Below, piece by piece: positions 9,158 through 17,035 of a stretch of DNA of 64,000 nucleotides; position 1 is the first letter of the stretch, and each line of letters begins with the position of its first letter. This DNA comes from CAYPHY01 sp964410625 (GTDB taxonomy: Bacteria; Chloroflexota; Anaerolineae; Promineifilales; Promineifilaceae), in the NCBI GenBank assembly GCA_964410625.1, contig CAYPHY010000007.1, positions 62,001-126,000 of the forward strand, in the 5' to 3' direction. The position numbers and the translations under genes were made by a program. A model generated the notes under the pieces. The model made no database searches and was not told where the DNA came from. It was given only the letters and a program-made list of their open reading frames with translations.

Positions 9158-9811
9158 TTAGCTGCTGGACAAGACACGCTCTAAATTTTGCCGAGCCTGG
9201 GTTTCATAACGCTCAAAAAACGGCCGCGTCCGATAAATACGCGGCCGTCGCAAAAATCCGGCCAGTACCTCTCCTCGCTTCTGGCGATAAACCGGCTCCG
9301 GAACCCAGGCATACTCCTCCCGAATCTGCCGGTCATAGTGGTCGAATCGCTCTGGCTCGGCTCCCAAAATGGCTAAATCGGCGTCACACAAGACGGCCGC
9401 ATCATTACTGATCGCCTCTTCACCCATCGCCTGCTGATGGTCAGTCAGTCGAATCATATTGGCTATACGAATTATCGTTTCAGACGGGACATCGGCCGCC
9501 GCCAACACCTGCTCCATCCACTGTGCCGACTGTTCCTCATTGTCCGTCCGTCGCGGATCATAGATCGCATCATGGAACCAGATGGCGATCTCCACTTCGG
9601 CCGTTCGCTCCATCAGCCCCGCGCCCAACGCAAGCTGTGCCAGACAATCGCGGATATGGTCGAGATTGTGGTACGCACGGTGTGGCTCCGAATAGCGGCC
9701 GACTAGCTCCGCCAGCACAGCCTCCCCACCCCCAACTGCGCCAACCTCCTGCCACGCCTTCTGCCAGCGCTCCATTGTGCCTATAGGACACTTTTCCAGC
9801 TTCCAGCTCAA
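9158..9811 (-). CDS. HD-superfamily metal-dependent phosphohydrolase (COG4339-like)
   Basis: 217 residues. RAYHNLDHI (46-53) supplies early histidines and WFHDAIYD (78-85) is the HD doublet; CDADLAILG gives the late Asp, together making the metal-binding set. Size and spacing match the stand-alone COG4339 group, predicted to hydrolyse nucleotides or phosphodiesters, substrate unknown. The start is probably a TTG at 9811: AGGAGA (9817-9822 on the complementary strand) lies 5 bases before it, while the internal ATG at 9775 has only a weak site. The 5' end overlaps, in another frame, the remnant of an older gene. Confidence 0.8.
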   Translation of the reverse strand: MSWKLEKCPIGTMERWQKAWQEVGAVGGGEAVLAELVGRYSEPHRAYHNLDHIRDCLAQLALGAGLMERTAEVEIAIWFHDAIYDPRRTDNEEQSAQWMEQVLAAADVPSETIIRIANMIRLTDHQQAMGEEAISNDAAVLCDADLAILGAEPERFDHYDRQIREEYAWVPEPVYRQKRGEVLAGFLRRPRIYRTRPFFERYETQARQNLERVLSSS

Positions 9812-9990
9812 AACTCTCTCCTGCCGCCAGCCGACTATTCATCAGTACCTCAAGCCGGTGTGTTCCTGAATAGTAGCGGCGAGTGGTAATCGGCTTGATT
9901 TTTCAGCAATTTTCTCTCGTCAAGTTGCAGTTCCAGTGTACTCCACTTAAAGACCTTCACGTTGCGGCCGCCCACCTTGCACACTAGCCG
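9801..9990 (-). pseudogene. C-terminal remnant resembling a DNA-alkylation-repair protein
   Basis: Between the GT4 stop and the HD gene, a minus-strand frame reads about 60 residues that look like real protein: VGGRNVKVFKWSTLEL, then ITTRRYYSGTHRLEVLMNS and SFELE. The pattern TTRRYYxGxHRLEVxxNG...FEL is what I recall from the C-termini of AlkC/AlkD-like DNA alkylation repair proteins. There is no upstream part: the frame runs back into the GT4 gene in another phase. There is also no in-frame stop where the family should end; the frame stays open to about 9570. I infer a decayed gene end left by a deletion or rearrangement. It could instead be a chance frame. Confidence 0.4.
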
Positions 9991-9991
9991 C

Positions 9992-11104
9992 TCAATCTCC
10001 AATACCAAAAAGCTCACATATCATCTCCAACATCGCCCGCGCCAATGCCTGATCAGTAAACGCGGCCGAACGCGCTTTCGCGGCCGTCGCCAATGCCTGA
10101 TACCGTTGCCGGTCATCGAGGAGGCCGAGGATGGCGGCGGCCGTTTCTTCCACACGTCGCTTATCCACGATTAGGCCCCCTTCCCCCAACACCTCCGGCA
10201 AGGGGGGAATGTTGTGGACAACGGCCGGAGTGCCGAAGTACATCGCTTCGACCAACGGCACGCAAAAGGATTCCCATTCGGATGTAACCAACAGCAGACG
10301 GGCGTGGTGTAGCAGCGCGGCCAGAACGGCCGGGTTATTCACCTGCCCAGCAAACAGCACGCGCTGCGCCAGGCCATGTTTGCGAATCCGCTCCTGTATC
10401 TGTCGCTGGTAGCTTTCCGCCAAATCGGACGCACCAACCAGCAGTAAGACCATATTCGGCCGTTCGCGATGCAAATGGGCAAATATGTCCACCAATGCCA
10501 ATATGTCCTTCTGCGGAACGAGGCGGCCGATGAACAGGCAGTACTCCAGCTTGCTTAAATTGGCTGCCAGTTCGGTGTCCAGGCGGCCGTTAAAGCGACT
10601 GGTGTCTACGCATAGCGGCAGTTGGTAGAGCCGTTGGGGGTTGAATCCATGTGCTTGCAGTTCCGCGCGAGTATAGGCCGAATGGGCGACACTCGCCTCA
10701 AACTCGTTGCGCAACTCCGGCAGCAATTCGATCCCGCGACGGCAAAGCTCGGCAAGATAGGCATTTTGCCCTTCAAACAAATGGGGTGGGCTGACGCCGT
10801 GATAGTCCATGATCTTGTAATCATTGCTGGCTAAGACACGGCCGATGCTGGCTTCGTCATAGATCGAATAGTGGTACCAGAGAATATCATCGCCCGTCGG
10901 CCGGTAGTAACGGGCTGGTTCGGCGGCCAAGGCCAGCGATGGGTCTACATATTCAGCGTAGAGGCGCACCCGCGCCCCCCAGCTACGCCACAGTCGCCCG
11001 CTGGTCAGGAGGTAGTTGCCAATGGCATCCCCTGGTTTCAGGGTGACGGTCATCAGATTGACCGTTAGGGGGGGACGACGGCCGTTTTCATGATTTTTCT
11101 TCAT
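9992..11104 (-). CDS. GT4 (GT-B fold) glycosyltransferase
   Basis: 370 residues. The C-terminal GT4 half is clear: LFIGRLVPQKDILALVD, a nucleotide-sugar site with LVTSEWESFCVPLVEAMYFGTPAVVHNIPPLPEVLGEGGL (the EX7E pair), and a terminal helix. The N-terminal half has WYHYSIYDEASIGR and HSAYTRAEL acceptor-side patterns. It probably transfers a sugar from a nucleotide donor during surface polysaccharide synthesis at the inner membrane. It belongs to a minus-strand run of glycosyltransferases reaching 18.4 kb. ATG start is in a weak Shine-Dalgarno setting. Sugar specificity cannot be inferred. Confidence 0.9.
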   Translation of the reverse strand: MKKNHENGRRPPLTVNLMTVTLKPGDAIGNYLLTSGRLWRSWGARVRLYAEYVDPSLALAAEPARYYRPTGDDILWYHYSIYDEASIGRVLASNDYKIMDYHGVSPPHLFEGQNAYLAELCRRGIELLPELRNEFEASVAHSAYTRAELQAHGFNPQRLYQLPLCVDTSRFNGRLDTELAANLSKLEYCLFIGRLVPQKDILALVDIFAHLHRERPNMVLLLVGASDLAESYQRQIQERIRKHGLAQRVLFAGQVNNPAVLAALLHHARLLLVTSEWESFCVPLVEAMYFGTPAVVHNIPPLPEVLGEGGLIVDKRRVEETAAAILGLLDDRQRYQALATAAKARSAAFTDQALARAMLEMICELFGIGD

Positions 11105-11130
11105 TTATCAATCAGAACTGCACGCTCAGA

Positions 11131-11210
11131 GAGGACACAGATCATCGCTGATTTTTAGAGAAGATCAGCGTTTATCTGCGTTTTATCCGCGAAAATCAGC
11201 GTCCACTCCG
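11131..11210. repeat. AATCAGCG-type repeat between GT4 genes
   Basis: Several near-copies of GATCAGCGTTTATCTGCG / AAAATCAGCG in tandem, plus ATCGCTGATTTTTAGAG in inverse orientation. The same motif family occurs at 41771-41852. It overlaps the last codons of the upstream GT4 gene. Confidence 0.6.
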
Positions 11211-12416
11211 AACCTGCAAAGGTAGTGAATCAGAAAGCACTTGCTGAATAAACTGCTCATAGCGCGGCACGACGACGTCCCAGGCGTAGTGGCGGAGGAC
11301 ATAGTCGCGACCCTGACGGCCGAGGGTGTTCGCTAGTTGGGGATGGTCTAGCAAGTAGGTAAGCGCGGCAGCAAATTCATCATAATCATTAAAGTATAGC
11401 CCGCCGTTGGCGCGTTGGCTGTGCTCTAAGGTGACAGCACATTGCCCATGCACCAATGAAGGCGTCCCCGCCAGCCAACTTTCCATCAGCACAATGGAAA
11501 AGCTCTCATGCAGCGAGGGAATACAAAAAACGGCCGCGGCCGCATAAGCATCATACTTGTCCTGCACCGGCACAAAGCCTAAATCAACCACCTGTCCGGC
11601 CATGTCGGCGGGAATCATCACATCTCCAGTGCCAATTAAGACCAATTTGAGCAGCCGTTGCGCTTCCCGGCAGTAGCGTTCCCAGTATTGCAACAACAGC
11701 GGCGTGTTCTTCCCCGGCTCGCGCCGTCCGGCGTAAAGCACAAATGGGGTATCTATGCCATATTGCTGGCGAAACCGCTCGCCATCAGCGGTAAATCCCG
11801 TCTCTACACCCGATCCTAATGCCGCCCGGAGTTGCCCGTTATATGCCGGACCGAATAGTTGCTGCGTCAATCTTTCTTCTGCGTGGCTAAGAAAAATCAG
11901 CCCGCGAACCTGGGGCAGAACGTCGCGGTAAATGCTCAGCCGGGCATAGCTCTCATCATGGAGGCAAGGGATGACTATCGAGCGTTCGGGGCAGACCTGC
12001 ACCCCAAAGTAGGTGGTAGCAAACATATAGGGAATAAAGATGTAGAGACGCTCGTTCGCTTCCCGCGCAATAGCCTCATATAGCTGTGGCACTCGTAGCA
12101 TTTCGTTGATGAAGATTTGTTCTTCCGCGGCCGTCACCGGCATGTTGTGCATCAGCCGCCAGTTGACCTGATCAAAGGCGTGCCGGTTGCGCCGCTCCAC
12201 TGGAAAGCGGCGGACGCAAACACCTTCAACCTCGCTCGTACCCGCTGGATAGTAGTTTTTGCCCCAATCGGCGTATAAGTCACGTGTACAGCTGGTCAGC
12301 ACTTCGACCGGCAATCCGGCTTGCTGTAAACGCTGTGCCAACCGGCGGGTCAACGCCTCTGCTCCACCGGGCGCGTCAGGGCCATACCAGGGGGTGACGA
12401 AGGTGATGGTGGTCAT
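11196..12416 (-). CDS. GT4 glycosyltransferase
   Basis: 406 residues opening with TITFVTPWYGPDAPGGAEALTRR, the glycine-rich acceptor loop of GT4 enzymes. Later motifs are LYAGRREPGKNTPLLLQYW, LKLVLIGTGD, a loop with FCIPSLHESFSIVLMESWLAGTPSLVHGQCAV (EX7E) and a C-terminal RHYAWDVVVPRYEQF. It is expected to add a sugar to a growing lipid-linked glycan on the cytoplasmic side. It sits second to last in the minus-strand polysaccharide cluster, after a repeat-filled gap that follows the small protein at 12489. The C-terminal LQVRSGR lies in the repeat zone. Confidence 0.92.
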   Translation of the reverse strand: MTTITFVTPWYGPDAPGGAEALTRRLAQRLQQAGLPVEVLTSCTRDLYADWGKNYYPAGTSEVEGVCVRRFPVERRNRHAFDQVNWRLMHNMPVTAAEEQIFINEMLRVPQLYEAIAREANERLYIFIPYMFATTYFGVQVCPERSIVIPCLHDESYARLSIYRDVLPQVRGLIFLSHAEERLTQQLFGPAYNGQLRAALGSGVETGFTADGERFRQQYGIDTPFVLYAGRREPGKNTPLLLQYWERYCREAQRLLKLVLIGTGDVMIPADMAGQVVDLGFVPVQDKYDAYAAAAVFCIPSLHESFSIVLMESWLAGTPSLVHGQCAVTLEHSQRANGGLYFNDYDEFAAALTYLLDHPQLANTLGRQGRDYVLRHYAWDVVVPRYEQFIQQVLSDSLPLQVRSGR

Positions 12417-12420
12417 AGGG

Positions 12421-12471
12421 AAGTAAGCGGTGGGCAGTAGACAGTAGCAAGTAGCTTGCTATTTGCTGCCG
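12421..12471. repeat. CAGTAGACAGTAGCAAGTAGC-type repeat
   Basis: Tandem GTAAGCGG / GCAGTAG / ACAGTAG / CAAGTAG units followed by GCTTGCTATTTGCTGCC, which is partly complementary, so the gap can fold. Confidence 0.55.
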
Positions 12472-12488
12472 TTTGGATGTGAGCAAAA

Positions 12489-12929
12489 TCAGTCATGGCG
12501 GGAAACCGTGTGGGAGTCCGTTTCGGGAGTGGTTGGTGATTGCGTATCGTCTTCGGCCGTTTCCATTTCCTGGCCTAAGATGCTCAGGGCTTGTAGGAGG
12601 TGACCGGTGGCAGCGATCTGTTGTGTTGCGCTTTGGTTTACATAATAGACAACGAGTTCGTGAAATTTACCGCGCAGCCAATCAACCAGACGGCCGACGA
12701 CGGGCAACGACGAGCGGCTAACAAACACCGGAACCCGAAATTCCTCTTCGGCCAGCCTTGCCAGATAGAGATGTTCGTAAAATTCGGGCGGCAGACGTTT
12801 GCCGCTGACGACGATGGGGGGGCGGCCGTCGGAGGAAACGGTTGCGCGTCGCTCGACAATCTGTTGCCGAATCTGCTGCATGATTTCTTCAATCTGAATT
12901 GTCTCTTGTTCAGGCTGTGAAACACTCAC
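12489..12929 (-). CDS. Small GT-associated protein, paralogue A (unknown function)
   Basis: No family name recognised with confidence. About 146 residues if the GTG at 12929 is used; the frame is open to another GTG at 12950, and GGAGTG precedes the inner one. The N-terminus has EEIMQQIRQQIVERRA, a short amphipathic helix also seen at the start of some polysaccharide-cluster methyltransferases. The middle has SRSSLPVVGRLVDWLRGKFHELVVYYV and QQIAATGHLLQALS, which matches the protein at 16488 (RSS-PVVG-L---R, YV, QQ, LL). The tail is acidic and Thr/Pro-rich. There is no signal peptide. Its position between glycosyltransferase genes suggests a peripheral partner or membrane-docking factor for them. 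Confidence 0.65.
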   Translation of the reverse strand: MSVSQPEQETIQIEEIMQQIRQQIVERRATVSSDGRPPIVVSGKRLPPEFYEHLYLARLAEEEFRVPVFVSRSSLPVVGRLVDWLRGKFHELVVYYVNQSATQQIAATGHLLQALSILGQEMETAEDDTQSPTTPETDSHTVSRHD

Positions 12930-12966
12930 TACACACCCCACTCCATACACTATGTATTTGCTAAGT

Positions 12967-15210
12967 TTACGGTGAATTTGTCAACTTATTTAAGAGTAGT
13001 CGCCACTCTTGCTGCTCAATGCGCTGCGGTTTATGTTCATAACTGTTTTCTAAATAGGTGCTTTGCAGCAGTTGTTCGGCGGTGCTAAAACCGAAGCCAT
13101 GCTCAACCAACCAGGCCGGATCGCCAACCCAATAAACAGCGCGATCACTATTTTCCCAAATTTGCAGCGTTTGAGCCAACAGACGCTCATCCAGCGCGGC
13201 CGGATCACGGAGGGTGAACACATCATGGCCGTAGATGAACTTCAACGGCGTGCCAACAATATCGCCCAAACTCACTACTGCCTGATCATTAAAAATCAAG
13301 ATGGAGTCCGCTTCCAATTCACGATCCATCGCCGCCACCTGGTCGATCAGTCCAGCATGGTCTACCTGACTGACAAACCCTCGCGCCGACCAGGCCAGCC
13401 CGGCCAGCCAGATAAGCGCTAGGAGAACGGCCGCACCTTTGAAGAAGTAGGCAGAAGACAGTCGCCATTTACCAATTAATTCTCCTCTGCTCCTCTGCCC
13501 CTCTGCTCCTCTGCCCCCCTGCGCCTCCGCTCCCCTGCTCCTCCACACCATCGCCACCTGTTGGATAAACACGGCCGCTGCCAGCACAAAAAAGGGCAAC
13601 ACCGCCGGAACATAGCGGCGCATGGCGTAAATGTGGTGGGGGTTGGCTCGCAGGTTCCAGAGATAGAGCAGCGAAAACAGAGCGCCAACGGCCAGCATAA
13701 TGGCCGTGCGCCGGTTGACTTTCCAAATCAACAGACAAGTTCCGGCAACGCCGAGCCAGACACCGACCGGCGACAGATACCAACCCAGTCGCCGCCAATT
13801 TTCATGCTCGGTCAGCGGTATCAGTTGCTGGCTATACCCATCCTGGCGCAACACCGTTTCGCCCATCAGCGGCCGGATGAACCAGCCATGGATGGCAACT
13901 AGCAAGGTGACGAGGAGAAGCAGCCCCAAAAAGAGCCGCCGGTATTGTCCCGCTATGCCCGCCAGTCGCGGCCCTGTCCGCCAAACAGCCCACAGAAAGG
14001 CCAGGCCGATGAGTACCCCACCCAGTGGGATCCACCAATTGTTGCGCAGCAATAAGACAGTCAGGCCAAACAGGTCATAGGCATACGGCCGACTTTGCCA
14101 AAAGGCGTGGAGGAGCGAATGGCCGATCAGCGCAACCAGGGGGACGATGAACCAATCCCTTGCCGGTTGGCGACTGAGCAACAGCCACAGTAGCAGCAAT
14201 CCCAGCAGTGGCAAAATAGCAATCATGTCTATGCGAAGGACAAAAATTTCACCCAACGATATACCGGCGACCAATGCCCACAGCGGCCGAGGGCCTCGCC
14301 CCCCTAACCACATTGCTAATGCCCACAGTCCCGCCCACAAAAGGTACTGGGTAAAGCTCTCTGTTGTCGGGTAGCGAGCAAACCAGACTTGCAAGGCGGA
14401 GATGGTCAAGCCCGTCAGCGCTAAGGCGGCCGTTTCCCAACCGGCAAATTCCCGCACGGTCAGATAAACGGCTAGCGCTCCAAGCAAAGCCCACAAGCCG
14501 GGCAGTAGTAGTTCAGCCCGCACGCCAGCCTCTACGCTCTGATGAACGGCCGTTGCCAGCCCATAGGCGATTGCCTGCCAGACGGGATGCAGCGGATAAA
14601 ATTGGGGGGTGATTTCGCCGGGCGGTTCGCCAATGATGTAGAAACCAGGGAACAAATAGGAAGAGGCGATGGGATTTTGGGGCAACGGCCGTAAAAAAGC
14701 AGGATAGAGCGCAGCATCCATCGCCGCCAATGTCTCATCTTGAATGATGATCCCCCCTGATTGGGCAATGGACGCACCGAGACTGACATACACACCGGCA
14801 TCCGCTCCGCCGAGAATGTATTCATGCGGCCGGAAAAAGAGCCAGAGGGCGGCGATGAGCCAGAGGGCGAGGAAGAGGGATTCTGCCCAGCGGGGAAGAT
14901 TGGAGACTAAGAGACTGGGAGACTGGGAGACTGGAGAAATGGTTAATGGTGAATTGGAGCGGCGAGACCAGTGGGTGATGAATAAGAGCGCGGTGAGGAT
15001 GAGCCAAAGCAGGGTCAGGCGGCCGATGGAGAAGAGGTGGAGTTCGGCGAGGATGAGGGCGATCCAGCCGATGATGACGACGCCGAGGGTGAGCGCGGCG
15101 AAGAGCATTGGCAGAGTCGGCCGTGCCGGTCGAGCAAAGAGGGCAACGAGCAACCAACCGGGGATGAGGCAGGCCAGGGCAATGACGATGAGAAAGGACC
15201 ACTCAGGCAT
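12967..15210 (-). CDS. Polytopic membrane glycosyltransferase-like protein (GT39/ArnT-like)
   Basis: 747 residues with about a dozen hydrophobic helices from residue 3 on, and a soluble C-terminal part. The extracytoplasmic loop with HEYILGGADAGVYVSLG (Asp pair) and FYPLHPVWQAIA resembles lipid-phosphate-sugar-dependent transferases of the PMT/ArnT superfamily. Likely role: transfer of sugar from a polyprenyl-phosphate donor to a glycan or protein at the outer face. Two stretches look inserted: residues about 82-104 (TISPVSQSPSLLVSN) and 554-580 (RSRGAEAQGGRGAEGQRSRG). Both are encoded by short-period DNA repeats of the type found between genes, and both fall in loops. It overlaps the next GT4 gene by 8 bases. 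Confidence 0.75.
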   Translation of the reverse strand: MPEWSFLIVIALACLIPGWLLVALFARPARPTLPMLFAALTLGVVIIGWIALILAELHLFSIGRLTLLWLILTALLFITHWSRRSNSPLTISPVSQSPSLLVSNLPRWAESLFLALWLIAALWLFFRPHEYILGGADAGVYVSLGASIAQSGGIIIQDETLAAMDAALYPAFLRPLPQNPIASSYLFPGFYIIGEPPGEITPQFYPLHPVWQAIAYGLATAVHQSVEAGVRAELLLPGLWALLGALAVYLTVREFAGWETAALALTGLTISALQVWFARYPTTESFTQYLLWAGLWALAMWLGGRGPRPLWALVAGISLGEIFVLRIDMIAILPLLGLLLLWLLLSRQPARDWFIVPLVALIGHSLLHAFWQSRPYAYDLFGLTVLLLRNNWWIPLGGVLIGLAFLWAVWRTGPRLAGIAGQYRRLFLGLLLLVTLLVAIHGWFIRPLMGETVLRQDGYSQQLIPLTEHENWRRLGWYLSPVGVWLGVAGTCLLIWKVNRRTAIMLAVGALFSLLYLWNLRANPHHIYAMRRYVPAVLPFFVLAAAVFIQQVAMVWRSRGAEAQGGRGAEGQRSRGELIGKWRLSSAYFFKGAAVLLALIWLAGLAWSARGFVSQVDHAGLIDQVAAMDRELEADSILIFNDQAVVSLGDIVGTPLKFIYGHDVFTLRDPAALDERLLAQTLQIWENSDRAVYWVGDPAWLVEHGFGFSTAEQLLQSTYLENSYEHKPQRIEQQEWRLLLNKLTNSP
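13471..13548. repeat. In-frame CTCCTCTGCCC repeat inside membrane GT gene
   Basis: About eight degenerate copies of CTCCTCTGCCC-like units translate on the minus strand as RSRGAEAQGGRGAEGQRSRG. The repeat is flanked by ordinary coding sequence and keeps the frame. Confidence 0.75.
14897..14965. repeat. In-frame GAGACTGGGAGACTGG repeat inside membrane GT gene
   Basis: GAGACTAAGAGACTGGGAGACTG-type units, then TGGTTAATGGTGAATTGG. Read on the minus strand they give NSPLTISPVSQSPSLLVSN, a loop between two membrane helices. The same DNA motif fills the gaps at 16432 and 44108. Confidence 0.75.
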
Positions 15211-16411
15211 AGGGCTGCTGCCAACGGGCGATCAGGTTGTGTAGAAATGTGGCGTAATGTTGGGCTACTTTGGCTGGATGGTGCTGTTTGCGGGCATAGT
15301 CGGCCGCTGCATCACCCATCTGTTGCCGTTGCCCAGCCGAGCCAGCCAATGTACGCAAGGCATCGAGCAAAGCGGCATCATCCAACGGCGGGACCTTCAG
15401 CGCGACCGTGTCCGGCAACTCGTGATACCAGCCATGATCATAGACCACCAGCGGCCGACCCGCCGCCAACCCGCGCAAAGCCGTCGCCGATGTCTCGCCA
15501 ACGGTCGGATGGCGAAGGTTGACGATCACATCGGCCGTCTGAATCCAATCAACAAACTCCGTTAAAGAGTCCACGTAGCCAATCGTGCCAACAGCCCCCT
15601 CTAACCCCAGTTCATGGGTGCTTGCTTCTAAATTGACCTCTGGCAACACCTCACCGATGAACAGGAGAAAGGTATTCTCGTTTTCACGGTGTAGTTGTTG
15701 GAAAACGCGCAAGAGTTGGTTGGCCTGCTTGTTTTGCGTCACCTGCCCCATGCTGGCGAAGATAACCGTCTCTTCCACCAGGCCCAGCTCGTGGCGACGC
15801 GGACGGCCGTGGCGTGAACGGCCGTTTTGAATAGCGATAGGAGCAGGAATAACCTCGACAGGACAGCGCGGTTGCTGGCTTTTGAGCAGATCGGCCGCAT
15901 AGTGGCTATGGGCAATCAGCCCCAGGCTGGTGCGTACCAACCGTTCAGTCAGCGGCATTTCAAACAAACGATGCTCCCCATACCCGGCACGAATGGCGTT
16001 CGCCTCACGAACGCCCTCTATCCCACCGGCAAAGCCCATCTCACGCAAATAGGCGGCATAATTGCCCTGCCCCACAGTTGAATGGGCAACCAATTGGTGA
16101 ATAAACACATCATGGACGACGACCACCCCTGGATAGCGAATCAACGTCTGGTAAATCGCCTGATGATGCTCACTGTTACCCATATGGTATAGCACAAGGT
16201 CAAATTGCCAGCGCATAGCGGGGTAGGCGGCCGTTGGATAGCGAGTGGAGAGTGGGGAGTGGGGAGTGGAGAGATTAGGAGAATCGGTAAAGAGGGTTAT
16301 GTTGGCGTGTTGGGAGAGGTGGGGTAGCAGTTCCGCGCTGTAGTCGGCAATGCCGCTGCGTGCCGGTGGCAACGGACTGAAATAAGCCAGCCTCAACAAC
16401 CCCGCATCCAT
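15203..16411 (-). CDS. GT4 glycosyltransferase
   Basis: About 402 residues from the ATG at 16411; the frame extends to a TTG at 16438, but those codons lie in repeat DNA. LAYFSPLPPARSGIADYSAELLPHL is the GT4 acceptor loop. The second Rossmann domain has IFASMGQVTQNKQANQLLRVFQQLH, LLFIGE, ADVIVNLRHPTVGETSATALRGLAAGRPLVVYDHGWYHELPD. Residues about 40-58 (DSPNLSTPHSPLSTRYPTA) are encoded by GAGTGGGGAGTGGAGAG-type repeat DNA and lie in the variable N-terminal domain. It probably acts with the neighbouring transferases in polysaccharide assembly. It overlaps the membrane GT gene by 8 bases, so the two are translationally linked. Confidence 0.9.
   Translation of the reverse strand: MDAGLLRLAYFSPLPPARSGIADYSAELLPHLSQHANITLFTDSPNLSTPHSPLSTRYPTAAYPAMRWQFDLVLYHMGNSEHHQAIYQTLIRYPGVVVVHDVFIHQLVAHSTVGQGNYAAYLREMGFAGGIEGVREANAIRAGYGEHRLFEMPLTERLVRTSLGLIAHSHYAADLLKSQQPRCPVEVIPAPIAIQNGRSRHGRPRRHELGLVEETVIFASMGQVTQNKQANQLLRVFQQLHRENENTFLLFIGEVLPEVNLEASTHELGLEGAVGTIGYVDSLTEFVDWIQTADVIVNLRHPTVGETSATALRGLAAGRPLVVYDHGWYHELPDTVALKVPPLDDAALLDALRTLAGSAGQRQQMGDAAADYARKQHHPAKVAQHYATFLHNLIARWQQPYA
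16236..16290. repeat. In-frame GAGTGGGGAGTGG repeat inside GT4 gene
   Basis: GAGTGGAGAGTGGGGAGTGGGGAG-like units followed by GAGATTAGGAGAATC. The minus-strand product is a Ser/Pro/Thr stretch (SPNLSTPHSPLSTRYPT) unlike the rest of the protein. Confidence 0.7.
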
Positions 16412-16431
16412 ATCTCGTCTACCTTCCCCAA

Positions 16432-16512
16432 TCTCCAACCTCTAACCTCCAATCTCTAATCTCTCAGTCTCTCAATCTCCCAGTCTCTTACTCTCCCAAT
16501 CTCTCCAACCTC
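16432..16512. repeat. CTCCAATCTCTAATCTC repeat array
   Basis: About nine units of the CTCNNAATCTC / CTCCCAGTCTC kind fill the gap between the GT4 gene and the small protein and run into the latter's last codons (ARLERLGE). Confidence 0.75.
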
Positions 16513-16883
16513 GCCTCAATCCCCTCCAGCCGCCGCTCAATTTGTATCAGCCGGGCCACAATCTCGCCCATGTCGTGGACCGTATTTGCCTGTTGCTGGT
16601 CTTGGGCAATGATCCGCGCATCCATATCGTCAAAGCGGGGCAGGTTTTCTTCAAAATAGCGCAGGTGTTTATCGTAGTTTGCCAGCCGTGGCAGAACGTA
16701 GTTGAGCAACTCCTGGTTAAACTCTGTCTGTTGGGCGATTAACGGCCGCACATACCAGCGCGTTGAAATACTATTCCAGGCAGCACGAAAACGGGCGAGC
16801 AGCCCACCCACAACCGGCGTCGACGAACGAAACTCGTACTCCTGAAGCTGTCCCTTCTCCCGCAACAGTTCTTCTTGCGCCAA
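16488..16883 (-). CDS. Small GT-associated protein, paralogue B (unknown function)
   Basis: About 131 residues from a TTG at 16883, chosen because GGAGG lies 5 bases upstream; a GTG at 16895 is the alternative. FRSSTPVVGGLLARFRAAWNSISTRWYVRPLIAQQ matches the middle of the protein at 12489, so the two are paralogues. The remainder is predicted coiled coil (YDKHLRYFEENLPRFDDMDARII, then LIQIERRLEGIEARLERLGE). No transmembrane helix; the Trp/Arg-rich core could be amphipathic and membrane-bound. Both copies stand next to glycosyltransferases, which suggests a scaffold or anchoring role. The last few residues are repeat-derived. Confidence 0.65.
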   Translation of the reverse strand: MAQEELLREKGQLQEYEFRSSTPVVGGLLARFRAAWNSISTRWYVRPLIAQQTEFNQELLNYVLPRLANYDKHLRYFEENLPRFDDMDARIIAQDQQQANTVHDMGEIVARLIQIERRLEGIEARLERLGE

Positions 16884-16894
16884 GCTATCCTCCA

Positions 16895-17035
16895 CAGAAC
16901 GGTGAGCGGTAGGCGGTAATCAGTAGCCGGTAATCGGATTACTGATCACCGATTACCGTTTACCGATAACCGATTACCAAGTCTCCGAGTCTCCCAGTCT
17001 CTTAATCTCCAATCTCCAATCTCTAATCGTGCCAG
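16895..17035. repeat. GGTAATCGG / CCGATTACC repeat with self-complementary halves
   Basis: GTGAGCGGTAGGCGGTAATCAGTAGCCGGTAATCGG is followed by GATTACTGATCACCGATTACCG and CCGATAACCGATTACC, then by CTCCCAGTCTC-type units. The two halves of the first part pair extensively, giving a long imperfect hairpin. Confidence 0.75.
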
